This document shows positions 1 through 7,426 of a DNA stretch of 12,911 nucleotides, piece after piece (position 1 is the stretch's first letter; the number at the start of each line of letters is the position of its first letter). The notes beneath the pieces are model-generated. The model saw only the letters and a list, made by a program, of their open reading frames with translations. It searched no databases and was not told the origin of the DNA. The stretch comes from Alphaproteobacteria bacterium (GTDB lineage Bacteria > Pseudomonadota > Alphaproteobacteria > Sphingomonadales > Emcibacteraceae), in assembly GCA_002401545.1 (NCBI GenBank), contig NVTJ01000071.1, forward strand, positions 1 through 12,911, written 5' to 3'. A program made the translations under genes and the position numbers.

Positions 1-621
1 AAAGACTTCTGGAGCCTCACCTTCGCCGTAAGCCGCGATTGTCTCACTCCCCGCCCCGACAGTGAAACATTGATTGAAGCCGCCCTGAAGACCATTCCTG
101 ATAAAAACGCCGCTTTGAAAATTCTGGATCTGGGCACAGGAAGCGGCTGTTTGTTGTTGTCCCTGATGTCCGAATTACCAAATAGCACGGGCGTTGGCAT
201 CGATATGTCTGACAAGGCTCTGGCCGTGGCTCTGGCCAATGCCCGGCGGCTCGGGTTTGTGCAAAGATGCGAATTTATGGTCAGTGACTGGTCGGAAAAA
301 CTGCCGCCTTCGGCAAAATTTGACATTATTTTATGTAATCCGCCCTATATTGCCGAGGTGGAAATGGCGGGTCTTGACCCGGATGTGCGCGACCATGAGC
401 CTCATATGGCATTATTTGCGGCGGATGAAGGGTGCGGGGAATATATCAGGCTCTCCCGGATCATCCCGAAACTTGCCGTGCCAGGCACAAATGTTTTTCT
501 GGAAATTGGTCATACTCAGGCCGCGCGGGTGGAAGAGATTTTTAAAAAAACCGGGGCAAAAAATATCCGGATACTTCAGGATTTGGCAGGCCGGGACCGT
601 TGTGTGGCGGTCAATTTCTAA
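1..621 (+). CDS. prmC: Peptide chain release factor N5-glutamine methyltransferase PrmC (HemK), 5' end missing
   Basis: PrmC uses S-adenosylmethionine to methylate the glutamine of the GGQ motif in release factors RF1 and RF2 in the cytoplasm, which speeds translation termination. The reading frame is open from base 1, so the N-terminal helical domain lies outside the window and 206 codons remain. Visible landmarks are TPRPDSETLIE (about residues 16-26 of the fragment), the SAM-binding motif ILDLGTGSG (about 41-49) and the catalytic, glutamine-binding NPPYI motif starting at residue 113. The NPPY motif followed by the DPDVRDHEP-type stretch separates PrmC from other methyltransferases. A TTG at base 70 is not the true start, because conserved PrmC sequence continues upstream of it. 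In many alphaproteobacteria prmC follows prfA and precedes a DUF4167 gene, as here. Confidence 0.95.
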   Translation, partial: KDFWSLTFAVSRDCLTPRPDSETLIEAALKTIPDKNAALKILDLGTGSGCLLLSLMSELPNSTGVGIDMSDKALAVALANARRLGFVQRCEFMVSDWSEKLPPSAKFDIILCNPPYIAEVEMAGLDPDVRDHEPHMALFAADEGCGEYIRLSRIIPKLAVPGTNVFLEIGHTQAARVEEIFKKTGAKNIRILQDLAGRDRCVAVNF

Positions 622-848
622 AAAAAGATACCTATTCAGAAAAATAATGTTGGCATTTGGTCGCTATGGGGGTAGTGTAAAGCTACTCTATAGAGAGTGT
701 AAGGGTCCGGAAGAATTATTGAAAGTAAATTCCGGCAACATGAACCCCAGATATTTAGATATTTGAAAAAGTAACCGCTGTCAGGCAGCATGGTTTGCGT
801 AGATTGTGAACGGCATGTTTGGATCAGCCCCTATTTAGCGTAGTTTTC
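622..848. other. Non-coding gap between prmC and the DUF4167 gene
   Basis: I see no convincing gene in these 227 bases. The long frame through prmC that continues to base 766 is a shadow of prmC. The stretch is AT-rich and carries a perfect 10-base palindrome CTCTATAGAG (686-695) flanked by two copies of AGTGTAA (674-680 and 696-702, 22 bases apart). A TTGAAA at 763-768 could be a -35 element, but the hexamer 17 bases downstream (CAGCAT, 786-791) is a poor -10. A promoter for the DUF4167 gene probably lies here, but I cannot place it reliably. Confidence 0.4.
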
Positions 849-1322
849 ATGAAACAAAATACCCGGCAGAATCGGCAGGGCCGTTCAGGCCAGCATAATA
901 ACCAGAAACGACCCGGCAAAGGCCGCCATAATCAAAACCGACAGCAGCAGCCCAATTCGCCCACGCGGCAAATTGACAGCCGTGGCCCGGCGGGAAATCA
1001 GCGCGGTAACGCCAAACAGCTTTATGAAAGATATAAGGATTTGGCTCAGGAGAAGCGGGTATCGGACCGGCTGGAAGCCGAAGCTCTTGGTCAGTATGCG
1101 GACCATTATTACCGTGTTCATGCCGAATTTGCTGCCGCAGAAGCCGCCAGCCAAAAAGTCCGGGAAGAAGCCCGGGAAAAGGAACAGGCCAGAAAAGACG
1201 CCGCAGAGGCAGAACGCCAGGCTCGTACCGCTGCCGCAGAACAATCCCCGGCCCCTGAACAGGTGTCAAAGGTTGAGGAAACAGTGGAACAAAAGGCAGA
1301 AGCCGTAGAACCTCAGTCATAA
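849..1322 (+). CDS. DUF4167 domain protein (basic N-terminus, acidic/alanine-rich tail)
   Basis: This 157-residue protein has no established biochemical function that I know of; DUF4167 is characteristic of Alphaproteobacteria. Residues 1-40 are low-complexity, rich in Gln, Asn, Arg and Lys, as is typical of the family and suggestive of nucleic-acid or ribosome contact (inference). The conserved core is about residues 45-95, including GNAKQLYERYKDLA and QYADHYYRVHAEF. The rest is a charged Ala/Glu/Lys segment likely to be helical or coiled-coil, ending in an acidic tail. I chose the ATG at 849 rather than the in-frame TTG at 819, because family members begin with a short Met-Arg/Lys-Gln-Asn type leader. 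The Shine-Dalgarno match is weak for either start. Position between prmC and clpB agrees with the usual alphaproteobacterial order. Confidence 0.85.
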   Translation: MKQNTRQNRQGRSGQHNNQKRPGKGRHNQNRQQQPNSPTRQIDSRGPAGNQRGNAKQLYERYKDLAQEKRVSDRLEAEALGQYADHYYRVHAEFAAAEAASQKVREEAREKEQARKDAAEAERQARTAAAEQSPAPEQVSKVEETVEQKAEAVEPQS

Positions 1323-1344
1323 ATCCCTAAAATGCCTCTTGCCT

Positions 1345-1372
1345 CTTGTGTGGTAAAAATACCACACTATAT
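1345..1372 (+). promoter_or_regulatory. Candidate sigma-32 (RpoH) heat-shock promoter of clpB
   Basis: CTTG at 1345-1348, exactly 17 bases, then ACTATAT at 1366-1372 matches the alphaproteobacterial RpoH pattern CTTG-N17-CYTATNT at all but one fixed position. Transcription would begin near 1379, leaving a leader of about 30 bases before clpB, a classic heat-shock gene. The motif match is read directly; activity is inferred. Confidence 0.6.
1348..1367. repeat. Perfect 8-bp inverted repeat inside the clpB promoter
   Basis: GTGTGGTA (1348-1355), AAAA (1356-1359) and TACCACAC (1360-1367) form a perfect inverted repeat filling the spacer of the candidate RpoH promoter and touching both its elements. 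It is not a CIRCE element and has no T-run after it, so it is a poor intrinsic terminator. It lies upstream of the predicted transcript start, so a DNA operator is more plausible than an RNA hairpin. Confidence 0.6.
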
Positions 1373-1407
1373 GTAGGATATTCTTTTATTAAAGGAGTTA
1401 GAGGAAG

Positions 1408-3993
1408 ATGGAATTTGAAAAATACACCGACCGGACAAAAGGCTTTATTCAATCGGCCCAGGGCTATGCCATCCGCGAAGGTCATCAGCGTTTCACCCCT
1501 GAACATATCCTGAAAGTCATACTGGAAGACGAAGAAGGCCTTGCGGCCAATCTCATGACCGCTGCCGGGGCCGACGCCAAGGCGGCTATCCGCGCCGTGG
1601 AAAAGGAAGTGCTTGGCTATCCAAAAGTTGAAGGCGGTGGTGCCGGGCAGTTATATCTTGCCCCGGAAACCGCCCGTCTGTTTGAAAATGCCGAGGAAAT
1701 CGCCAAAAAAGCGGGCGATGATTATGTCACGGTGGAGCGTATGCTGTTGGCCTTAACGCTGGCCAAGGAGACAAAGTCTGCGGAAATTTTAAAGGATGCG
1801 GGTCTCACCGCGCAAAATCTCAATGCTGCCATCAATGAAATCCGTAAAGGCCGGACCGCGTCCAGTGCCTCCGCCGAGGACAGCTATGAGGCCCTGAAGA
1901 AATATGCCCAGGACCTGACGAGTGCGGCAAAGGATGGCAAGCTTGATCCGGTAATAGGCCGGGATGAGGAAATTCGCCGCACCATACAGGTGCTGTCCCG
2001 CCGCCGTAAAAACAACCCGGTTCTGATTGGTGAGCCGGGGGTCGGCAAAACCGCCATCGTTGAAGGTCTGGCGCTGCGTATCATCGGTGGTGATGTGCCC
2101 AGCAGCCTTGCCCATAAGCGCATCATGGCGCTGGATATGGGGGCGATGATTGCCGGGGCAAAATACCGGGGCGAATTTGAGGAACGACTGAAGGCCGTGC
2201 TACAGGAAGTTTCGGCTTCTGACGGCGAGATCATTCTGTTCATTGACGAAATGCACACTATTGTCGGGGCCGGGGCCTCGGAAGGCTCCATGGATGCGTC
2301 CAATTTGCTGAAACCGGCACTGGCCCGGGGTGAATTGCACTGTATCGGGGCGACGACCCTTAATGAATACCGCAAATATGTGGAAAAAGATGCGGCGTTG
2401 GAGCGACGGTTCCAGCCAGTGATGGTGTTGGAGCCGACGGTGGAGGATACCATATCCATCCTGCGCGGCCTGAAAGAAAAATACGAACTTCATCATGGCA
2501 TCCGTATTACCGACAGCGCGACCGTTGCCGCCGCCGTTCTTTCCAACCGTTATATCAATGACCGGTTTCTGCCCGACAAAGCCATCGACCTGATGGATGA
2601 GGCCGCCTCGCGGATCAAGATGGAAGTGGACAGCAAGCCCGGTGAACTGGACGAGTTGGACCGGCGGATCATCCAGCTTAAAATTGAGCGGGAAGCATTG
2701 CTTAAGGAAAAAGACAAGGCCTCCAGGGACAGATTACAAAAGCTGGAGAAGGACCTTGGCGAGCTGGAGCAGAAATCCGCCAGCCTGACCGCCCAGTGGA
2801 ACCTGGAGAAAGATCGCATTGCCGGCGACGTGAAAATCAAGGAACAGCTTGACCATGCCCGGATTGAGCTGGAACAGGCTGAGCGGCGCGGCGATCTGGC
2901 GAAGGCCGGGGAACTGGCTTACGGTATCATTCCGAAACTGGAAGCCGCACTGGAGGTGGCGTCATCCCCGGATGCGGATAAGACGGAAAACCTGCTGCTG
3001 AAAGAAGAAGTGCGGGAAGAGGATATTGCGGCGGTGGTCAGCCGCTGGACCGGGATTCCAGTGGACAAGATGCTCGAAGGCGAGCGGGAAAAGCTGACCC
3101 ATATGGAAGATCAGCTTGGACAGCGTGTAATCGGTCAGACTGAAGCGGTTCATGCGGTCTCTGCGGCTGTCCGCCGTGCCCGCGCCGGATTGCAGGACCC
3201 AAATCGTCCCATTGGATCATTTCTGTTCCTCGGCCCCACCGGGGTTGGCAAGACGGAACTGACCAAGGCACTGGCCGAATTTCTGTTTGATGATGAACAT
3301 GCCATGGTGCGCATAGATATGTCTGAATTCATGGAAAAACATGCGGTGTCGAGGCTGATCGGTGCCCCGCCCGGCTATGTGGGTTACGAAGAAGGCGGTG
3401 TCCTGACCGAGGCTGTGCGCCGCCGCCCTTACCAGATTGTGTTGTTTGATGAGGTGGAAAAGGCTCATCCCGATGTGTTCAATGTGTTGTTGCAGGTTCT
3501 GGACGATGGCCGTCTTACCGATGGACAGGGGCGGACGGTGGATTTCACCAATACCCTGATTATCCTGACCAGTAATCTGGGCAGTGACGTGCTGGCCGGA
3601 CTGGAAGAAACCCAGGATGTGGAAGCCGTCCGGGGACAGGTGATGGAACATGTGCGGGCGGCCTTCCGTCCTGAATTCCTCAACCGTCTGGATGAAGTGA
3701 CCCTGTTTCACCGTCTGGCGCGCAGCGACATGCACGGCATCGTCGATATTCAACTGCGTCATCTGGAAAAACTTCTGGCGGACCGCAAGCTTAAGGTTGA
3801 GCTGGACGAGAGCGCCAAAGACTGGCTCGCCAATGCCGGTTATGATCCGGTTTACGGCGCACGGCCCCTGAAACGGGTGATCCAGCGCAGTCTGCAGGAT
3901 AGTCTTGCCAATCTGATACTGGCGGGCAAGGTTCATGACGGTGATGTTATCAAGGTGACAGCAGGAACAGGCGGGTTGGAATTATCAACCTGA
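1408..3993 (+). CDS. clpB: ATP-dependent protein disaggregase ClpB
   Basis: ClpB is the hexameric cytoplasmic AAA+ disaggregase that works with DnaK/DnaJ/GrpE to pull polypeptides out of heat-induced aggregates. At 861 residues it has the family's normal length. Domains in order are the Clp_N double repeat (about 1-145), AAA+ domain 1 with Walker A GEPGVGKT (208-215) and Walker B ILFIDE, the long coiled-coil middle domain (about 400-525) that separates ClpB from ClpA/ClpC, and AAA+ domain 2 with Walker A GPTGVGKT (609-616), Walker B IVLFDE and the sensor-2 motif GARPLKR near the end. No key residue appears changed. The ATG at 1408 is preceded by AAAGGAG (1391-1397). A heat-shock promoter candidate lies just upstream. 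No clear terminator follows the gene. Confidence 0.98.
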   Translation: MEFEKYTDRTKGFIQSAQGYAIREGHQRFTPEHILKVILEDEEGLAANLMTAAGADAKAAIRAVEKEVLGYPKVEGGGAGQLYLAPETARLFENAEEIAKKAGDDYVTVERMLLALTLAKETKSAEILKDAGLTAQNLNAAINEIRKGRTASSASAEDSYEALKKYAQDLTSAAKDGKLDPVIGRDEEIRRTIQVLSRRRKNNPVLIGEPGVGKTAIVEGLALRIIGGDVPSSLAHKRIMALDMGAMIAGAKYRGEFEERLKAVLQEVSASDGEIILFIDEMHTIVGAGASEGSMDASNLLKPALARGELHCIGATTLNEYRKYVEKDAALERRFQPVMVLEPTVEDTISILRGLKEKYELHHGIRITDSATVAAAVLSNRYINDRFLPDKAIDLMDEAASRIKMEVDSKPGELDELDRRIIQLKIEREALLKEKDKASRDRLQKLEKDLGELEQKSASLTAQWNLEKDRIAGDVKIKEQLDHARIELEQAERRGDLAKAGELAYGIIPKLEAALEVASSPDADKTENLLLKEEVREEDIAAVVSRWTGIPVDKMLEGEREKLTHMEDQLGQRVIGQTEAVHAVSAAVRRARAGLQDPNRPIGSFLFLGPTGVGKTELTKALAEFLFDDEHAMVRIDMSEFMEKHAVSRLIGAPPGYVGYEEGGVLTEAVRRRPYQIVLFDEVEKAHPDVFNVLLQVLDDGRLTDGQGRTVDFTNTLIILTSNLGSDVLAGLEETQDVEAVRGQVMEHVRAAFRPEFLNRLDEVTLFHRLARSDMHGIVDIQLRHLEKLLADRKLKVELDESAKDWLANAGYDPVYGARPLKRVIQRSLQDSLANLILAGKVHDGDVIKVTAGTGGLELST

Positions 3994-4036
3994 TTTCTTC
4001 TTTGAATAAAAAAAGACCCCCTGCAATATTGTGATA

Positions 4037-4042
4037 TATAAT
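4037..4042 (+). promoter_or_regulatory. Possible -10 element for the thiamine-diphosphate enzyme gene
   Basis: A perfect TATAAT lies about 28 bases before the likely start codon in the 76-base gap after clpB. No good -35 hexamer is found 16-18 bases upstream (the sequence there is AGACCC), so the assignment is tentative. I also see no convincing hairpin terminator for clpB in this gap. Confidence 0.3.
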
Positions 4043-4058
4043 CCCTACAGATAGAAAC

Positions 4059-4063
4059 AGGGA
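4059..4063 (+). promoter_or_regulatory. Ribosome binding site AGGGA deciding the start at 4070
   Basis: AGGGA ends directly before a first ATG (4064) but lies six bases before the second ATG (4070). The second spacing is the normal one, so translation probably begins at 4070. Confidence 0.5.
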
Positions 4064-4069
4064 ATGAAT

Positions 4070-5803
4070 ATGCAGAAAACAGGGGCATGGTTATTCAGGA
4101 AGGCGCTGGAAGCTTTGGGGGTTCGTCATACCTTTGGCATTCCCGGCGTTCATACCACGGAAATATATGATGAACTGAACAAGTCCAATCAGATCCGGCC
4201 CATGCTTGTCACCCATGAGGGCGGGGCGGCTTTTATGGCCGATGCGGTCAGCCGCACCTCCAAACAGATCGGGGTTCTGGTGGTGGTTCCGGCGGCGGGC
4301 CTGACCCATGCCATGAGCGGCATTGGTGAAGCCTTCCTTGACGGTATTCCCATGTTGGTAATCTCGGGCGGGGTGCGTACCGACACGATTCATAAATACC
4401 AGCTCCATGATATGGACATGCAGGCCCTGATGGCCCCCCTGACCAAGAAAGTCTTTAAGGTGGAAAGTCATGATCAGGTGATGCCAATCCTGTTTGAGGC
4501 CTACGAACATGCCATGACCGGGGAACCGGGGCCGGTCTATGTGGAAATTCCGGTCAATATCCAGTTCACCAAGGGCCATATATCGGAAATACCCGAACCT
4601 GCCCCTCTGTTGCTGTGCAAAAAGACATTGCCCGAGGACGATCTACAGGCGGCGGCGGAGCTTTTGCGGGGCGCCCGGCAGCCGGGGATATATCTGGGCT
4701 GGGGCGCCCTGAAATCCAGAGCCAGCGCCATTACGATTGCAGAAAACCTGAATGCTCCGGTGGCCACCAGTCTTCAGGGGTTGGCGGCCTTTCCCCATGA
4801 TCACCCGCTTCATACCGGCATGGGGTATGGCCCGGCAGCGGTTCCTGCCGCACAGGACGCGTTCGAGAATTGTGATGTGATCCTTGCGGTTGGCGTGCGG
4901 TTCAGCGAAATCGCCACCGGCAGCTTTTCCCTGCCCACCGGCCAGAAAATCATTCATGTGGATATTAACCCGGCGGCGCTGGGGGCCAATTATCCCGCAG
5001 AAATCTGTATCGAAGCCGATGCCGCCCCGGCCCTGGAGGCTTTGGCAGAAATACTCAGCCGGTCACAAGGAAGAGCTGACATAAATAATATTGCTGCCCT
5101 GATCGCGGACCGGAAAAAAGAATATCTTGCCGAATGGCTGGGCCATGATTCCGCAGGCAGGGTTAATCCCGGGGTTTTCTTTTGCGGGCTGGACAAGATA
5201 TTGGACAAGGACGCCATTGTGCTGACTGATGATGGCAATCATACTTTCCTTGCCGCCGAACTGATGCCGATCCGGGCCGACCGCCATTTCATATCGCCGA
5301 CGGATTTTAACTGCATGGGATACTGTGTGCCCGCCGCTATAGCGGCCAAACTGGAAAACCGGGATAAACAGGTGGTTGGCATTGTCGGTGACGGCGCTTT
5401 CCTGATGACCGCCATGGAGATACTCACCGCCACATCAGATGGTCTTGGCGTGGTGTATTTTGTCTTTGCCGACGGCGAACTGAGCCAGATCGCACAGGCG
5501 CAGCAGATACCCTATAACCGCAAGATATGCACCGTCCTGCCATCACTGAAATATGCGCCTTTTGCAGAATCTGTCGGGGCGGCTTACGTTAATATGTCAA
5601 GCAACAGTGATGTGGAGAAGGGCCTGAAACAGGCTCTTGACCTGGCGGGGAAAGGCCAGCCCGTTATCGTTGAGGTGAATATTGATTATTCTAAAAAAAC
5701 CCGCTTTACCAGGGGGGCGCTGAAGGCCAATCTGGATCGGTTTGACTTTGCCACCAAAATACGCTTCATTGGCCGCGCCCTTGTCAGGAAAATCACAGGT
5801 TGA
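4070..5803 (+). CDS. Thiamine-diphosphate-dependent enzyme, acetolactate-synthase large-subunit-like
   Basis: This is a 577-residue cytosolic enzyme of the family that includes acetolactate synthase, 2-oxoacid decarboxylases and glyoxylate carboligase. The three domains are in order: the PYR domain with the catalytic glutamate in THEGGAAFMAD (near residue 49), a central domain (about 185-330), and the C-terminal PP domain with diphosphate/Mg motif GDGAF. The usual NN after GDG is replaced by AD (FADGEL), so a standard Mg-ligand position is alanine. No ilvN-like regulatory subunit follows, so this is probably not the housekeeping IlvB; the substrate is unknown. The start at 4070 fits the ribosome site better than the ATG six bases upstream. 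It lies 94 bases before arsM on the same strand, but I cannot say whether it joins that pathway. Confidence 0.85.
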   Translation: MQKTGAWLFRKALEALGVRHTFGIPGVHTTEIYDELNKSNQIRPMLVTHEGGAAFMADAVSRTSKQIGVLVVVPAAGLTHAMSGIGEAFLDGIPMLVISGGVRTDTIHKYQLHDMDMQALMAPLTKKVFKVESHDQVMPILFEAYEHAMTGEPGPVYVEIPVNIQFTKGHISEIPEPAPLLLCKKTLPEDDLQAAAELLRGARQPGIYLGWGALKSRASAITIAENLNAPVATSLQGLAAFPHDHPLHTGMGYGPAAVPAAQDAFENCDVILAVGVRFSEIATGSFSLPTGQKIIHVDINPAALGANYPAEICIEADAAPALEALAEILSRSQGRADINNIAALIADRKKEYLAEWLGHDSAGRVNPGVFFCGLDKILDKDAIVLTDDGNHTFLAAELMPIRADRHFISPTDFNCMGYCVPAAIAAKLENRDKQVVGIVGDGAFLMTAMEILTATSDGLGVVYFVFADGELSQIAQAQQIPYNRKICTVLPSLKYAPFAESVGAAYVNMSSNSDVEKGLKQALDLAGKGQPVIVEVNIDYSKKTRFTRGALKANLDRFDFATKIRFIGRALVRKITG

Positions 5804-5831
5804 GCCGGTCCTGAAAAAAACCACATAAATT

Positions 5832-5857
5832 TGTAACATTTTCTGTTTTGATCCGTC
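5832..5857 (+). promoter_or_regulatory. Candidate ECF-sigma promoter upstream of arsM
   Basis: TGTAAC at 5832-5837, 16 bases, then CGTC at 5854-5857 fits the general pattern of ECF-sigma promoters (an AAC-type -35 and a CGTC-type -10). An ECF sigma gene lies five genes downstream in the same array, so autoregulation is possible. A weaker sigma-70 reading (TTGATC 5848-5853, TTTAAA 5872-5877) overlaps it. The motif is seen directly; its use is inferred. Confidence 0.4.
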
Positions 5858-5897
5858 ACTGGTTATGCAGATTTAAAAATAATGAAGAGAAGCCGAT

Positions 5898-6938
5898 ATG
5901 CATGATGTTGTTCAAGATTATTATGGCCGCGAGCTGCAAGGCACAAGCGATTTGAAAACCGACGCCTGTTGCGATGCCTCAACGGTTCCGGGCTGGCTAA
6001 AAAGGCTGCTTAAGAAAATCCACCCGGAAGTCTTATCCCGTTATTATGGTTGTGGTCTGGTCTGCCCGCCCCTGCTGGAAGGCTGCCGGGTACTGGATCT
6101 GGGCAGTGGCTCGGGCCGCGATGTTTATGCGCTGGCGCAATTGGTTGGCCCCACCGGTGAAGTGGTCGGTGTGGATATGACCGACGAGCAGCTGGCTGTG
6201 GCCGAAGATCACCGTCAGTTTCATGTGGAGGCCTTCGGGTTTGACAATGTGCGTTTCCTCAAGGGTTATATTGAAAAGCTGGATGAGCTTGATCTTGAGC
6301 CGGAGAGTTTTGACGTCATAGTGTCAAATTGTGTGATCAATCTGTCCCCGGACAAGGAAGCCGTGCTTAGGGGTATCCGGCGTTTGCTGAAGCCGGGCGG
6401 CGAGTTTTATTTCTCTGACGTCTATGCGGACAGCCGGGTGCCGGACGCGGTGCGGGATGATCCGGTTCTTTACGGTGAATGTCTGGGCGGGGCACTTTAC
6501 TGGAATGATTTTGTCACCATTTCCAGGAAAACCGGGTTCGTCGATCCGCGTCTGGTGGAGGACCGACCGCTGGAAATTACCGACCCCGCGCTGGCGCCGC
6601 GTGTGGGAAATCTGCGGTTTTATTCGGCAACATACCGCCTGTTTAAACTGGATGATCTGGAGACGGCCTGTGAGGATTATGGCCAGGCGGTGATCTATCA
6701 GGGTAGCATTCCTGAAAACAAAGATCATTTTATTCTGGACAAGCATCATAATATTGAGACCGGTCATATCTTTCCCATTTGCGGCAATACATGGCGCATG
6801 TTGCAGGACACCCGCTTTAAAGAGCATTTCAGCTTCATTGGTAATTTTTCCCGTCATTTCGGAATTTTCGCCGGATGCGGTGTCGAGCTGCCCTTTGATC
6901 AAGAGGTTAATGACGAGGACACAAGCGCATGTTGCTAG
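5898..6938 (+). CDS. arsM: Arsenite S-adenosylmethionine methyltransferase ArsM (long, cysteine-rich form)
   Basis: ArsM transfers methyl groups from SAM to As(III) in the cytoplasm, giving methylated arsenicals, and is the entry step to organoarsenicals such as arsenosugars. The 346-residue protein has the SAM motif VLDLGSGSG (about 65-73), VGVDMT (90-95) and cysteines at the places expected for the four conserved ArsM cysteines: the C24/C25 pair, C52 (YYGCG), C145 (SNCVINLS) and C195 (GECLGGALYW). A C-terminal region (about 215-346) adds C258, C295 (PICGNTW), C327 (AGCG) and a terminal C345-C346 pair, as in the long form found with arsenosugar-type gene sets. GAAGAGAAG precedes the ATG. The end overlaps the next gene by 10 bases, suggesting coupled translation. 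Confidence 0.92.
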   Translation: MHDVVQDYYGRELQGTSDLKTDACCDASTVPGWLKRLLKKIHPEVLSRYYGCGLVCPPLLEGCRVLDLGSGSGRDVYALAQLVGPTGEVVGVDMTDEQLAVAEDHRQFHVEAFGFDNVRFLKGYIEKLDELDLEPESFDVIVSNCVINLSPDKEAVLRGIRRLLKPGGEFYFSDVYADSRVPDAVRDDPVLYGECLGGALYWNDFVTISRKTGFVDPRLVEDRPLEITDPALAPRVGNLRFYSATYRLFKLDDLETACEDYGQAVIYQGSIPENKDHFILDKHHNIETGHIFPICGNTWRMLQDTRFKEHFSFIGNFSRHFGIFAGCGVELPFDQEVNDEDTSACC

Positions 6939-7426
6939 ATAAGGAGCAGAAGTTTTCTGTCCTGATACTCTGCACGGGAAATTCTGCCCGCAGCATCATG
7001 GCCGAAGCTTTATTTAATTCGGAAGCCGGGGATTTCTTCAGGGCCTATAGCGCCGGCAGCCAGCCGACGGGTAAGGTAAACCCCTTTGCCGTAGCGCAAA
7101 TAGGTGACCCTGACTTTGAGCCGCGCAGCAAAAGCTGGGATGAATTTCACGGTGAGGGCGTGCCCCATCTGGATTTTGTCATAACGGTCTGTGACAGTGC
7201 GGCAGCGGAATCCTGTCCGGTTTTTCTCGGCGGTCCGCTTCGTATCCATTGGGGATTGCCGGACCCGGCGGCGGTTACCGGCTCTGATGAGGACATCCGG
7301 GCGGCCTTTGCCCATTGTTTCAAGACATTACAATCCCGCATAAGGCGGCTGACCGGTCAACTGACCACAGAAATGACCTGTGCAGACATCAGAATCCTGA
7401 TGCAGGAATTAGGAGAAAATACATGA
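6929..7426 (+). CDS. arsC: Arsenate reductase, low-molecular-weight phosphatase (thioredoxin-dependent ArsC) type
   Basis: The enzyme reduces arsenate to arsenite, the substrate of the ArsM encoded just upstream. The 165-residue protein has the phosphatase loop C-x5-R as CTGNSARS, with nucleophile Cys15 and Arg21. It also has a second cysteine pair spaced seven apart in VCDSAAAESC, equivalent to Cys82/Cys89 of Staphylococcus aureus ArsC, which carry the disulfide relay to thioredoxin. The WGLPDP stretch supplies the usual Asp-Pro loop. This pattern argues for arsenate reductase rather than a tyrosine phosphatase. The ATG at 6929 lies inside the end of arsM with a GAGG about 11 bases before it. 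The stop codon shares ATGA with the start of the next gene. Confidence 0.92.
   Translation: MLLDKEQKFSVLILCTGNSARSIMAEALFNSEAGDFFRAYSAGSQPTGKVNPFAVAQIGDPDFEPRSKSWDEFHGEGVPHLDFVITVCDSAAAESCPVFLGGPLRIHWGLPDPAAVTGSDEDIRAAFAHCFKTLQSRIRRLTGQLTTEMTCADIRILMQELGENT
7411..7415 (+). promoter_or_regulatory. Ribosome binding site AGGAG deciding the PiT start
   Basis: AGGAG seven bases before the ATG at 7423 fixes that start. The open frame extends 36 codons further up to base 7315, but that part is hydrophilic, lies inside the arsC gene and is not transporter-like. Confidence 0.75.

Noticed and set aside
194..766. 190-codon + frame running past the prmC stop
   Set aside because: It is the shifted reading of prmC; its Trp- and Arg-rich composition is typical of a shadow frame.
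1348..1367. Inverted repeat as an intrinsic terminator of the DUF4167 gene
   Set aside because: The stem is followed by TATATGTAGG, not a T-run, and the arms coincide with promoter elements for clpB.
3217..3936. 239-codon open frame on the minus strand
   Set aside because: It lies entirely inside clpB in antisense, resembles no family I recognise, and clpB is unambiguous on the other strand.
5785..5820. Hairpin terminator after the thiamine-diphosphate enzyme gene
   Set aside because: Only a four-base CAGG/CCTG stem with a long loop precedes the run of A; it is too weak and not followed by T residues on the + strand.
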